Shown: positions 18,099 through 27,545 of the stretch, one piece after another
Position numbering within the stretch: position 1 is the stretch's first letter
Layout of the letters: the number at the start of each line of letters is the position of its first letter
From: Akkermansiaceae bacterium
GTDB lineage: Bacteria; Verrucomicrobiota; Verrucomicrobiia; Verrucomicrobiales; Akkermansiaceae
Direction of reading: 5' to 3'
Assembly (NCBI GenBank): GCA_903934285.1
Contig: CAIZNN010000050.1
Coordinates: forward strand, 1 to 40,352
Length of the DNA stretch: 40,352 bases
The notes under the pieces: model-generated
What the model was told of the DNA's origin: nothing
Database searches by the model: none
Seen by the model: only the letters and a program-made list of their open reading frames with translations
Position numbers and translations under genes: made by a program

Positions 18099-18128
18099 CA
18101 AGATATGGGATCACAAGATATGGGGTCA
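18099..18128. repeat. Tandem 15-bp direct repeat in the protease/holA divergent region
   Basis: CAAGATATGGGATCA (18099-18113) is followed immediately by CAAGATATGGGGTCA (18114-18128), one mismatch in 15. It is AT-richer than its surroundings and sits between the divergent starts of the protease (18036) and holA (18249). It might be a tandem operator or the relic of a dispersed repeat (words like TGGGGTCAGA often border transposase remnants). Only the repeat itself is certain. Confidence 0.7.
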
Positions 18129-18248
18129 GAGAAACAATTAAAACACCTGTTGACGTCGGCCTCTGGCCTCCCCCTCTTCATTTCAGCCTTCCGGCATCTC
18201 AGGTTTTTCTTCCGCATCGCGGTCTTGCGGTGGGCCGGCCAACCGGCT

Positions 18249-19421
18249 ATGACTCGGCCCGTGGCCGCCAAACCCAAACCCCAATCCTCCGGCAATTTCT
18301 TCGCGGTCATCGGCAGCGACGAGGGCCAGGTGCGCGAACAGGCACTGCGGCTGTACAATCGCCTCACCGGCGGCAGCGACGACGGCTTCACCCACGAAAC
18401 CATCGATGGCAACGCCGACACCGCGGATTCCGCCTACGCCATTTGCACCAGCACCGTCCAAGCCTTGCTCACCATCCCGATGTTTGGCGGCGACAAGGTG
18501 GTGTGGCTGCGCAACGCCAATTTCCTGGCCGACAGCGTGACGGGCCGGGCGCAACGGACCGAGGAGGGCGTGGAAAGCCTCCGCACCACCCTGGAAAGGG
18601 GCCTGCCACCCGGCGTGACCTTCCTGCTCACCGCCCAAGGCGTCGATAAACGCCGCGGCTTCTGGAAATTCATCGACAAAGCCGCCGAGGTCCAGGCGTT
18701 TGACCTCATCGATACCAGCCGCGAGGGCTGGACCGAACAAGTGGCCTCGCTCGTCACCCAACGCGGCCGCGATCTCGGCTTGGCGTTCCACCCCGACGCC
18801 CTCGCCCTGTTTGTCCTGCTCGCCGGCGAGGCCACCCAGCAAATCGGCAATGAACTCGAAAAACTCGACCTGTTCCTCGGCCCCGACCGCCGTGAGGTCT
18901 GCACCGACGATGTCCGCCAACTCGTGCCGCTGAGCCGCGCCGCCGCAGTGTTCGAAATCGGCCAGGCCATCCAAAAAGGCGATGTCGCCCGCGCCATCCA
19001 ACTCATCGACCAACAACTCGGCAGCGCGGAAAGCGCCATCGGCATCATGCGTGCGTCAATCATACCGACCATACGCAATCTATTCATGGCGAAGCTGATC
19101 AGCATGAAATTCAAGGTGCCGACGGGCAGTTACGGCGCGTTTGCGGGGGGGCTGAACCGGCTGCCGGAGGCGGACCGGGCATGGTTGCCGCAAAAGAAAG
19201 ACGGCAGCGGGGTGAATGTGTTTCCGATATTTCTGTGTGTTGGGATGGCGGCGAACTTCGAACTCGAGGGCCTGCAAACGGTGATGGAAGCCACCCTCAA
19301 GGCGGACCAAGCGCTGGTGACCACCGGTCTGGACCACCGCCTCATTCTGCACCGGCTGATAGCGGAAGTCGCGGCCGCCCGCAAGCCTGCCACGAAATCC
19401 GCCACCCCGTCGCGCCGATGA
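18249..19421 (+). CDS. holA: DNA polymerase III subunit delta
   Basis: 390 residues from ATG 18249 (MTRPVAAKPK); the frame is open to 18051 but upstream residues do not resemble the family. The delta subunit opens the sliding clamp as part of the clamp-loader complex. Evidence is the overall HolA layout: an N-terminal strand FFAVIGSDEGQVREQALRLY, a degenerate nucleotide-binding region with FGGDKVVWLRNANFL in the place of the FxxxR(L/V)VxL-type motif, PPGVTFLLTAQGVDKRRGFWK, a helical middle (GEATQQIGNELEKLDLFLG, matching the conserved LxxELEKL) and VFEIGQAIQKGDVARAIQLIDQQL in the collar domain. It is somewhat longer than E. coli HolA (343). The stop codon overlaps the next gene's ATG (ATGA at 19418-19421), so the two are probably translationally coupled, which is odd given their unrelated functions. 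Confidence 0.85.
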   Translation: MTRPVAAKPKPQSSGNFFAVIGSDEGQVREQALRLYNRLTGGSDDGFTHETIDGNADTADSAYAICTSTVQALLTIPMFGGDKVVWLRNANFLADSVTGRAQRTEEGVESLRTTLERGLPPGVTFLLTAQGVDKRRGFWKFIDKAAEVQAFDLIDTSREGWTEQVASLVTQRGRDLGLAFHPDALALFVLLAGEATQQIGNELEKLDLFLGPDRREVCTDDVRQLVPLSRAAAVFEIGQAIQKGDVARAIQLIDQQLGSAESAIGIMRASIIPTIRNLFMAKLISMKFKVPTGSYGAFAGGLNRLPEADRAWLPQKKDGSGVNVFPIFLCVGMAANFELEGLQTVMEATLKADQALVTTGLDHRLILHRLIAEVAAARKPATKSATPSRR

Positions 19422-19780
19422 AAAGCCTGCTGCCGGTCATAGCCATTGGGGTAGCCGCAGGTGTGGTCGGCGCGCTGTGTGGCGTCGGGGGCGGCATCGT
19501 GATGGTGCCGGCCTTTGTCACGGTGCTGGGGCTGGATCAAAAAAGTGCGGTGGCCACCTCGATGGCGGTCATTGTTGCCATCGCGCTGTCCTCGACCGTG
19601 AGCAATCATCGGGCGGGCGGGTTGATCGATTGGAAAGTGGTGGTAGTGGTTGGCATCGTGTCGGCCACAGCCGCGTGGTTCGGCAGCGACCTGATGCGTG
19701 CGATGAGCAATCACACGCTCACCCGCATCTTTGGCGTCGTGCTGCTCATCTTCGGCATCCGCATGCTCTGGAAAGGTTGA
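19418..19780 (+). CDS. Half-size TSUP (TauE/SafE) family membrane protein
   Basis: 120 residues from the ATG at 19418, overlapping the holA stop by four bases. The family motif appears at the start: GVGGGIVMVPAFV (about 27-39), after a first hydrophobic helix, followed by ATSMAVIVAIALSSTVSNHRAGGLIDWK, a classical TSUP segment, and two more helices ending FGVVLLIFGIRMLWKG. Full-length members (about 250 residues, 7-8 helices) export sulfite, sulfonates or similar anions and consist of two homologous halves; this protein is one half with about four helices. Such half-size proteins are known and may work as dimers. Substrate unknown. The stop is only 17 bases from the end of the convergent GT9 gene. 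Confidence 0.85.
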   Translation: MKSLLPVIAIGVAAGVVGALCGVGGGIVMVPAFVTVLGLDQKSAVATSMAVIVAIALSSTVSNHRAGGLIDWKVVVVVGIVSATAAWFGSDLMRAMSNHTLTRIFGVVLLIFGIRMLWKG

Positions 19781-19797
19781 GGCCCGGCCCCAAGCGC

Positions 19798-20760
19798 TTA
19801 CCCCAAGGTCAGGCGCGCGCGCACCGCGGCAAGCACTTGCGCCACGGCCAGCTCGTTCTGACAGCGCCTGTCCAGCGGGCATTTGGCCAGAAAACATGGC
19901 GCGCATTCCACATGCCGGCGCACCGTGGCATGACGCTCGCCCAGCGGGCGCTTCCAAACCGGGTCGTTGGGGCCAAACAAGGTGACGCAGGCGGCACCCA
20001 GATGCGCGGCCAAGTGCGGCAGCGAGCCATCCGCTGCGAGCACCAGTGACTGCGCTGCCAGCAGCGGCAACGCGCTGGCGAATGACCCGAGCTTGAAGTA
20101 GGGGAGCGCGCCGCCGAGCCGCTCTAGCAACTTCTCGGCCGGCCCGTTGGCTTGCGGCAACCCGGCGATGGTCAGCGGCAGGCCCGCCGCCAGCAACGCC
20201 TGCGCGACCTCGACCCAACGCTCCAACGGCCACTCATGACTGCGGCCGAAATCCGAATCCGGACACAGCAACAGCGACTGCGCTTGGCGCGGCAACCCGA
20301 GATCGGCCGCCGCGAAAAACTCCGCGCGCGCGGTCTCCAAGCCCAAGGTTTCCAGCAGCGCCAGATAATGGCGGACCCGATGCTCAAGCGGGCGGCCCGC
20401 CGCCGCCAGCGGCACCGGATGGGTCAAAACCTTTTTCAGGGCCCTGTCATTGGGCCCGAGGCGCCGCGCAATCCCGGCCCGGACGCAGGCATCGGCCGCC
20501 ACGCCCGGCTCCCACACCAGCGCCGCCTGCCACCGGCCGGCCAGTCCGGCAGCCAACACCCGCGGCTTGGCGTTGGCGGGGAATTCGAGCACGGTCAAGC
20601 CCTCCAGGGTTGCCCAGAACGCCCGTTGCGCGGCCGCGCACAACACGCCCACGCCCACCCCGGAGGCCACCAGCGCGCGCACCGCCGGCACCGCAAAACA
20701 CGCCTCATCCCAGCGCGCCGGCGCCGTGATCAACATTCCCCCGCTGCTTACTCCACGCAT
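19798..20760 (-). CDS. Glycosyltransferase family 9 (heptosyltransferase-like)
   Basis: 320 residues from ATG 20760; a GTG two codons earlier (20766) and an ATG at 20736 (MLITAPARWDEA) are alternatives. The last makes a compact N-terminus matching family members that begin with a short strand and a D-X-hydrophobic helix. GT9 hallmarks: the N-terminal ITAPARWDEACFAVPAVRAL, LLLCPDSDFGRSHEWPLERW, the acceptor/donor-site region LAADGSLPHLAAHLGAACVTLFGPNDPVWKRPLG, and the Cys-rich C-terminus CAPCFLAKCPLDRRCQ typical of ADP-heptose:LPS heptosyltransferases. It probably adds a sugar to lipopolysaccharide core on the cytosolic face of the inner membrane; donor sugar not predictable. It is divergent from lepA, with 188 bases between the starts, and there are no other LPS genes nearby. 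Confidence 0.87.
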   Translation of the reverse strand: MRGVSSGGMLITAPARWDEACFAVPAVRALVASGVGVGVLCAAAQRAFWATLEGLTVLEFPANAKPRVLAAGLAGRWQAALVWEPGVAADACVRAGIARRLGPNDRALKKVLTHPVPLAAAGRPLEHRVRHYLALLETLGLETARAEFFAAADLGLPRQAQSLLLCPDSDFGRSHEWPLERWVEVAQALLAAGLPLTIAGLPQANGPAEKLLERLGGALPYFKLGSFASALPLLAAQSLVLAADGSLPHLAAHLGAACVTLFGPNDPVWKRPLGERHATVRRHVECAPCFLAKCPLDRRCQNELAVAQVLAAVRARLTLG

Positions 20761-20948
20761 CGTCACGCCCGCAGCGTAGCAAGTCCGCTGCCAGGCGGAA
20801 GGCCGAACTTTTCCCGTGATGCCGAAATGAGCCGCGGGGGCGTGATTCCCGGGTCAGCGCCGCCGCAGATTTTCGGCGCTTGATTTTTCGTGCCTTGTCG
20901 GCGACTTCCTGCTTTCGTTGCCGCCCGCCCCGCAGAGTTCCCCATCCC

Positions 20949-22748
<1,800 letters not shown>

Positions 22749-22897
22749 AAAGACAGGGCGTGGAATGCGCTTCTGCCGATTCCACAAATCCCAAACGCAG
22801 TCGCTCACGTCGCGTCGCACCCCCATGCGGCGCAAATCCCGGGTTTGCAACCCGCCGCAATCCGGTGCATAGCTGTGGCGCCACCCAGCTCGGACCG

Positions 22898-23989
22898 ATG
22901 CAACATCCAGCCATGTCCCCACCCGCCCCCCGCTCCTTGCACGACCTCGGGTTTGCCGAGCTCGAGGGCGAACTGCGGGCCGCCGGGGTGTCCGCGCATC
23001 ACGCCAAGGCGCTGTGGCGGGCCCTGCACTTTGATGGTGCATTGGATCTGGCAGAGCGCGAGAACTTTTCGCCGCCGCTCAAGCGCTGGCTTGAGGCGGC
23101 GGTGGGCGAGGGCCAGGGGTTTTTCCTCGACGCGCCGGAACTGGTGGCTGAATCACACAGCAGCGACGGGCTGACCCGCAAGTTTTTGTTGCGCCTGCGC
23201 GACGGGCAAACCGTCGAAACGGTGCTGATGGGATACGATGGCCGCCACACCGCCTGCGTCAGCACACAAGTCGGGTGTGCGATGGGCTGCGTGTTTTGCG
23301 CCACCGGGCAAATGGGCTTTGGCCGGCACCTGCGGGCGGGCGAAATCATCGCCCAGGTGTTGCATGTGCGGCGCTTCTTGCACGCCAACCAGCCGCAGCA
23401 CCGCCTGCGCAATCTCGTGCTCATGGGCATGGGCGAACCATTGCATAACTATGACGCGGTGATGCAGGCGCTCGACGCCATCGCCAGCGTGCGCGGCATC
23501 AACATCGGCCCGTCCAAAATTTCCATCAGCACCGTCGGCATCGTGCCCGGCATCCTGCGCATGGCCAGGGAAGCACGCCCGTATCGCCTCGCCGTCAGCC
23601 TGCATGGCTCGACCCATGCCGAACGCGCGGCCTTGGTGCCGGTCAGCGCGAAATGGGATCTAACGGAACTGGTGGCTGCCTGCCGGACCTATGGCGCCAC
23701 CACCGGCAGGCGGATTTTCATTGAATGGACTCTGATAGCCGGCAGCAACGACTCAGCGGCGAGCGCGGCGCGCCTGGCGGAGTTACTGCACGGCCTCGAT
23801 GTGCATATCAACCTCATCCCGCTCAATCCCACCAACGGCTATGGCGGCACCGCCAGCACCGCGGGTCACGCCTTCCAGCGCCTCCTGCGAGCCGCCGGGT
23901 TCCCCTGCACCTTCCGCCAGCGCCGCGGCCTCGACGTCGCCGCCGGCTGCGGCCAGCTGCAGGCCGCGGCAACTGGGGCACAACCGTGA
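22898..23989 (+). CDS. rlmN: Dual-specificity rRNA/tRNA adenine-C2 methyltransferase (radical SAM)
   Basis: 363 residues from ATG 22898; the in-frame ATG at 22913 (MSPPAPRSLHDLG) is equally plausible. RlmN methylates C2 of A2503 in 23S rRNA and A37 of some tRNAs by a radical-SAM ping-pong mechanism. The [4Fe-4S] motif is C127-AMG-C131-VF-C134 inside VGCAMGCVFCATGQMGF. Also visible are VETVLMGYDGRHTACVSTQ, LVLMGMGEPLHNYD, SISTVGIVPGI, LAVSLHGSTHAERAALVP, FIEWTLIAGSND and LIPLNPTNGYGG. The C-terminal catalytic Cys probably lies in the segment FPCTFRQRRGLDVAAGCGQL, whose two Cys flank the conserved RxxxG-DxxAACGQL-type end. The gene follows lepA after 149 bases and may be co-transcribed; that gap holds a 17-bp near-palindrome (22832-22848). 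Confidence 0.95.
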   Translation: MQHPAMSPPAPRSLHDLGFAELEGELRAAGVSAHHAKALWRALHFDGALDLAERENFSPPLKRWLEAAVGEGQGFFLDAPELVAESHSSDGLTRKFLLRLRDGQTVETVLMGYDGRHTACVSTQVGCAMGCVFCATGQMGFGRHLRAGEIIAQVLHVRRFLHANQPQHRLRNLVLMGMGEPLHNYDAVMQALDAIASVRGINIGPSKISISTVGIVPGILRMAREARPYRLAVSLHGSTHAERAALVPVSAKWDLTELVAACRTYGATTGRRIFIEWTLIAGSNDSAASAARLAELLHGLDVHINLIPLNPTNGYGGTASTAGHAFQRLLRAAGFPCTFRQRRGLDVAAGCGQLQAAATGAQP

Positions 23990-24008
23990 TATGGCTCCGG
24001 CGCCATTC

Positions 24009-24212
24009 TCATGGCCGATCCACCCCGCCGTCGAGTTCGGCAGGCCATAGCGACAGGTCATCGGGGGTGTTGAAATTGGCGTGATACCACTCCAGCTCCT
24101 TCATCCGCTCCTCATATGGCAGCCGCGCCCAGCGCGCCTTGTCGTCACCGAGGTCACGGGCGATGATTTGATAATAGATTTCAGGCAGTTGACGGTCGCG
24201 CGGAGCATTCAT
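24009..24212 (-). CDS. 67-residue protein, second gene of a nucleotidyltransferase-like pair
   Basis: 67 residues, ATG at 24212 overlapping the stop of the upstream gene by four bases (ATGA), so it is probably translated by coupling. The product is hydrophilic and predicted helical in its first two thirds (RQLPEIYYQIIARDLGDD, LPYEERMKELEWYHANF), with the end DDLSLWPAELDGGVDRP. No transmembrane segment or Cys. I do not recognise the family. Its size, charge and strict coupling to a nucleotidyltransferase-fold gene fit an antitoxin or accessory subunit, but in most nucleotidyltransferase toxin systems the antitoxin comes first, whereas here it is second. The tail ends 19 bases from the convergent rlmN stop. 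Confidence 0.65.
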   Translation of the reverse strand: MNAPRDRQLPEIYYQIIARDLGDDKARWARLPYEERMKELEWYHANFNTPDDLSLWPAELDGGVDRP

Positions 24213-25159
24213 GGCAAGATGACATCGATCGGGAAAAGAACGGTCTGCATTTCTTCGGATGTTGCTGCTAACAAGGTGACCGCACGCTGGATACCCTTGT
24301 TGAAAATCCCTTGCTTCTGTGCCGGCGTCGAAATCGGTGCGGCGGGCAGGCTAAGCTCAAGCGCAGCCTCGGCCACCCGGCGATGCTGCTGAGCGAAGGG
24401 TTCGGAACTCGGCCATTGGCCGACTTGATCCTTTTGCCAGCGCCGGTAGAAGTCCTTCCATTCGTATTGATAGACAAGGTATCGTTCGCGATTCACACAT
24501 TCCCAGATGGCGCGCTCAACCATGAGCAAGCGCTCCAGACGGATTTCGTCGCAAGCTGGGAGAATTCCAAGCAAGGGGCGGATCTTACCCAGGTGTTCCC
24601 GACTGGAAGAATCAAGCACACTCCAGAACTGGCGTAACAATGGGATTTCCCGCAGGTGGAGCAAGCCGTCCATGTTGCCCCCATGGCATTCCTGAATGGC
24701 CAAGCCATTGACGAATGGCCAATCCTTGTCCCGGTCGGTCTTTTTCATCTGCGCCACCACGCAGCGGCTGGCGATCCCGCCGCTTTGAGGCAGCCACTCA
24801 TCGCCCCTGAGCCTGGGCGCTTTACCGAAGAAATCCAGGTGATGCTCCGGGGCAAGCGGCTCATCACGGATCGCCAGATGGGACGTCCAGCCACCCTGAT
24901 GATACTCTTGCAGCAACGGCGCCCCGAACAGCGCACGATACGACACCAGCCAATTGCCCCCGGTCAGGCCGCGCTCGCACTCGCAGAGCATGGCAACGAG
25001 CTTCCCAAGGTCTTCCGGATGGATAATCCAATCGGTGTCCTTGGTGTTTTGCTGGATGCCATATTCCACACAGGCCATGCCGGAGGTCAGCACATGACGG
25101 ATGCCATGCTGCCGCATCAGGGCCTGGAAATTGCGATAGAACTGGAGTGGCGACGCCAT
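24209..25159 (-). CDS. Nucleotidyltransferase-fold protein of unknown role (possible toxin or defence effector)
   Basis: 316 residues. The N-terminus has the layout of minimal/AbiEii-like nucleotidyltransferases: IRHVLTSGMACVEYG (20-34; Ser-Gly in place of the usual Gly-Gly or Gly-Ser), then T39-K-D41-T-D43-WII carrying the paired metal-binding Asp, and a third candidate Asp at D109 in HHLDFFGKAP. A following helix QMKKTDRDKDWPFVNGLA (about 137-153) resembles the K-x-R-x-KD helix that closes the active site in this superfamily. The rest, about 150 residues, is unrecognised. Lower GC than neighbours and no housekeeping partner suggest transfer. It is the first gene of a two-gene unit with the 67-residue protein. 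Activity is inference from motifs; an inactive binding protein is possible because the Gly/Ser motif is altered. Confidence 0.7.
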   Translation of the reverse strand: MASPLQFYRNFQALMRQHGIRHVLTSGMACVEYGIQQNTKDTDWIIHPEDLGKLVAMLCECERGLTGGNWLVSYRALFGAPLLQEYHQGGWTSHLAIRDEPLAPEHHLDFFGKAPRLRGDEWLPQSGGIASRCVVAQMKKTDRDKDWPFVNGLAIQECHGGNMDGLLHLREIPLLRQFWSVLDSSSREHLGKIRPLLGILPACDEIRLERLLMVERAIWECVNRERYLVYQYEWKDFYRRWQKDQVGQWPSSEPFAQQHRRVAEAALELSLPAAPISTPAQKQGIFNKGIQRAVTLLAATSEEMQTVLFPIDVILP

Positions 25160-25411
25160 GCGAGGTGTGCCGCAAGCCTACCGAGAGGTGGCGCCAAGTC
25201 AAGGACTCGAATGACCTCCCAAAGGCAGGCACGGGCGGCCCGCCGGAGATGTTCTTTAGCATCCGGGCGAGCGGCCCATCGCCCAAGGATTGGGGCGCAT
25301 GGCATGGTGTAACAACGACTTGCGGGCGGACAATCCATCTTGTCAATCACCCGGCGCTGAGACACAATCCGCCCGTTCCGCCAGCCCGCCATCCATCCAA
25401 CCTGCACCCCC

Positions 25412-26329
25412 ATGAGTCCAACATTCCGCTCCCTGCTGTGCTGGGTCACGCTGACCCTCGCCGCCGCGTCGCCGGCCTTCGCCGAAACGCCCGCCGCAAC
25501 GCCCGCGGAAACGCCCGCGGCCAGCGCGGCGGACCCGACTGCCGCCAGCGAGGCGGCGGCCGCCAAGTTCAAGCAATTCGTCGCCAGCATCGAGTGGAAA
25601 ACCGAGGGGACCAGCCTGCTGGGCGGCATGGCCACCCTGGCGGTGCCAAGCGGGTATCGCTTCACCGCCGCGGCGGGCACCATCAAGTTGATGGAAGCAT
25701 ACGGCAATCTAACAAGCGGGTCGGAACTCGGCTACATTGCACCGCTCGGCATGGACTGGTTTGCGGTGTTTGAGTTTGAGGAATGCGGCTATGTGAAGGA
25801 CGACGAGAAGGACAAGCTGAATGCCGACAAGATCCTCAAGCAATTCAAAGACGGCCAGGCGCAAGCCAACACGGAACTGGCCAAACGCGGCATGCCGACC
25901 CTCGAGGTGGTGGGCTGGCAGGCACCGCCGTTTTACAACCCGCAAACCAACAATCTGGAGTGGGCCATCCGCTTGCGCAGCAATGATGGCGGCGAGACGA
26001 TCAACTACAGAACCAAGCTGCTCGGCCGCCGCGGGGTGATGGATGTGGTGCTGGTGTGCGATGAGGAGCAATTGGCCACGGTCATCCCGCAATATCAGCG
26101 ATTGCTCAAGGGCTTCGCCTATCAAAAAGAGGACTCCTACGCGGCCTTCTCCAAAGGCGACAAGATCGCCACCTACGGGCTGACCGGCTTGATCGTGGGC
26201 GGCGGCCTGCTGGCGGCGGCCAAGACCGGGTTGCTGGCCAAGTTGTGGAAACCCATCGCCGTGGGGGTGGTTGCCATCGGCGCCTTCCTCAAGCGCATTT
26301 TCGCCGGCAGGACCGACAAGTCGATTTGA
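25412..26329 (+). CDS. DUF2167 family exported membrane protein
   Basis: 305 residues with a signal peptide (MSPTFRSLLCWVTLTLAAASPAFA) and a short Thr/Pro/Ala linker made of near-tandem ETPAATPAETPA repeats. The DUF2167 (PF09935) region spans about 45-240: LLGGMATLAVPSGYRFTAA, LGYIAPLGMDWFAVFEFEECGYVKDDEKD (hallmark of the family), MPTLEVVGWQAPPFYNPQTNNLEWAIRL and INYRTKLLGRRGVMDVVLV. Two C-terminal hydrophobic segments (GLTGLIVGGGLLAAA and WKPIAVGVVAIGAFLKRIF) anchor it. Function of the family is unknown. The next gene starts 12 bases downstream on the same strand, so the pair is an operon. The leader is CATCCAACCTGCACCCCC before ATG. Confidence 0.92.
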   Translation: MSPTFRSLLCWVTLTLAAASPAFAETPAATPAETPAASAADPTAASEAAAAKFKQFVASIEWKTEGTSLLGGMATLAVPSGYRFTAAAGTIKLMEAYGNLTSGSELGYIAPLGMDWFAVFEFEECGYVKDDEKDKLNADKILKQFKDGQAQANTELAKRGMPTLEVVGWQAPPFYNPQTNNLEWAIRLRSNDGGETINYRTKLLGRRGVMDVVLVCDEEQLATVIPQYQRLLKGFAYQKEDSYAAFSKGDKIATYGLTGLIVGGGLLAAAKTGLLAKLWKPIAVGVVAIGAFLKRIFAGRTDKSI

Positions 26330-26331
26330 TC

Positions 26332-26335
26332 GGAG
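26332..26335 (+). promoter_or_regulatory. Shine-Dalgarno GGAG before the zinc-ribbon membrane protein gene
   Basis: GGAG with a six-base spacer (TGATTG) precedes ATG 26342. It decides that start over the TTG one codon earlier. It is notable because almost no other gene in the window has a recognisable Shine-Dalgarno, and this one is the internal gene of an operon. Confidence 0.6.
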
Positions 26336-26341
26336 TGATTG

Positions 26342-27421
26342 ATGTCGGCCTTCGCTGAGTTCCTGCTGATCGCATGCGCCTTGTTTGTGTGGGAGTCCAC
26401 CTTGTGGCTGCCATTGCGCGGCGTCTGCCTGCGCCGGCGCCGGCGGGGCGGCAAGTGGCGGGTGCTGGCGACAGATCAGGTGCTGGTGATGCGCGAACTG
26501 GGACTCGTGCCGCTGCTGCCGCTGCCGCCGGATAGCGGCTTGGCACCCTGCCAGGCACCGCCACTGGCAGTGGCTGCCGACGGCACGTTTTTGCTGGAAT
26601 CGGGGCTGGCCCGGCACCAATCGCTGGCACCCTTCGCCTGGGGCGACCTCCACGAGGAGACGCACCACTTGCGGGTGGGGACACACACCACCCGGATTTC
26701 CTCGCCGCGCTGCATCGAAGTGCTCAGACGCGCCAAGCACCGCGGCGCCACCCCCCAGGCCGCCGTGCGCCAAGCGTGGCGCCTGGCGCTCTCGCCCGGG
26801 CGCGCCGCGCGCGAATGGCGGCGCTGGCGGCTGGTGGCCGGCCCGTTGCGCTGGAGCGGCCCCGTCCTAACAACCGGGTTTTTCGTGGGCCTGCCCATGA
26901 TCTATCAACACCTGGGGAGCCAGCCCGCCGTGATCTTTGCGCTGTGGCTGTGGTGCCTGATGGGCCGGACCGCGGCCCATGTCTGGTGGCTGGGCAAGCG
27001 GGTCTATCCGGGAGCCCGCGCGGCATTGCGGATGGACGCGCTGCTGGCGCTGGTGGTGCCGTTTCATGCGATGCGCGCCTCCGAAATTGCCGCGGTGCAT
27101 GCCATGGGCACCACCCATCCGGTCGGGTTGCTCCTGGCAACTTCGGATCTATCAAACCCGTGGCTGGCCGGCTTCGTCCGGCGCTTGCTCCACCCCCGGC
27201 CGGGAGTGGCGGAAGACGCCGGGTTGGCCTCCGCGCTGCAACCGGTGCTGGCCGCCGCGCTCGCCCGCTGCGGCAAGACATTGCACGATTTCGATGGCGC
27301 GCCGGGCGCCGCGGACGATCCGGCCGCCAGTTCCTACTGCCCGCGTTGCCACGCCCGCTATCTCGCCCAAGTACAAACCTGCCCGGATTGCCGCGGGGTG
27401 AGGGTGCGCACTTTCGCCTGA
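26342..27421 (+). CDS. Membrane protein with C-terminal zinc ribbon, partner of the DUF2167 gene
   Basis: 359 residues including the start; an N-terminal hydrophobic helix (FAEFLLIACALFVWESTLWLPL) is followed by an Arg-rich stop-transfer (CLRRRRRGGK), a soluble domain (about 35-165) and two further helices (VLTTGFFVGLPMIY and VIFALWLWCLMG). The C-terminal end carries a rubredoxin-type zinc ribbon, YCPRCHARYLAQVQTCPDCRG, two CxxC knuckles 14 residues apart. I do not recognise a named family; the layout of membrane anchor plus a cytosolic zinc ribbon is seen in many uncharacterised bacterial proteins. It is co-transcribed with the DUF2167 gene 12 bases upstream, so the two membrane proteins may interact. 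The start is supported by GGAG six bases before ATG. Confidence 0.8.
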   Translation: MSAFAEFLLIACALFVWESTLWLPLRGVCLRRRRRGGKWRVLATDQVLVMRELGLVPLLPLPPDSGLAPCQAPPLAVAADGTFLLESGLARHQSLAPFAWGDLHEETHHLRVGTHTTRISSPRCIEVLRRAKHRGATPQAAVRQAWRLALSPGRAAREWRRWRLVAGPLRWSGPVLTTGFFVGLPMIYQHLGSQPAVIFALWLWCLMGRTAAHVWWLGKRVYPGARAALRMDALLALVVPFHAMRASEIAAVHAMGTTHPVGLLLATSDLSNPWLAGFVRRLLHPRPGVAEDAGLASALQPVLAAALARCGKTLHDFDGAPGAADDPAASSYCPRCHARYLAQVQTCPDCRGVRVRTFA

Positions 27422-27491
27422 GATTGGCCAGCCACCCGCTGCGGGCGGGCGGCTGCATGCCATGGGAGCAAAGCGGAAGCGTGAGCCCGGA

Positions 27492-27513
27492 ATCCCGCGC
27501 TCGAACCCGGGAT
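27492..27513. terminator. Hairpin between convergent genes
   Basis: ATCCCG (27492-27497) pairs with CGGGAT (27508-27513) across a ten-base loop, in the 124 bases between the stop codons of the zinc-ribbon gene and tadA. Its position suits a bidirectional terminator, but there is no adjacent T-run. On the minus strand the loop reads GGTTCGAGCG, resembling a tRNA T-loop; no cloverleaf surrounds it. Confidence 0.35.
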
Positions 27514-27545
27514 CCGCGGCAGTACCCATGGCGGCAGCCCCGCCC

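Noticed and set aside
27488..27520. tRNA T-arm-like sequence between convergent genes
   Set aside because: Only a stem-loop with GGTTCGAG; no cloverleaf around it.
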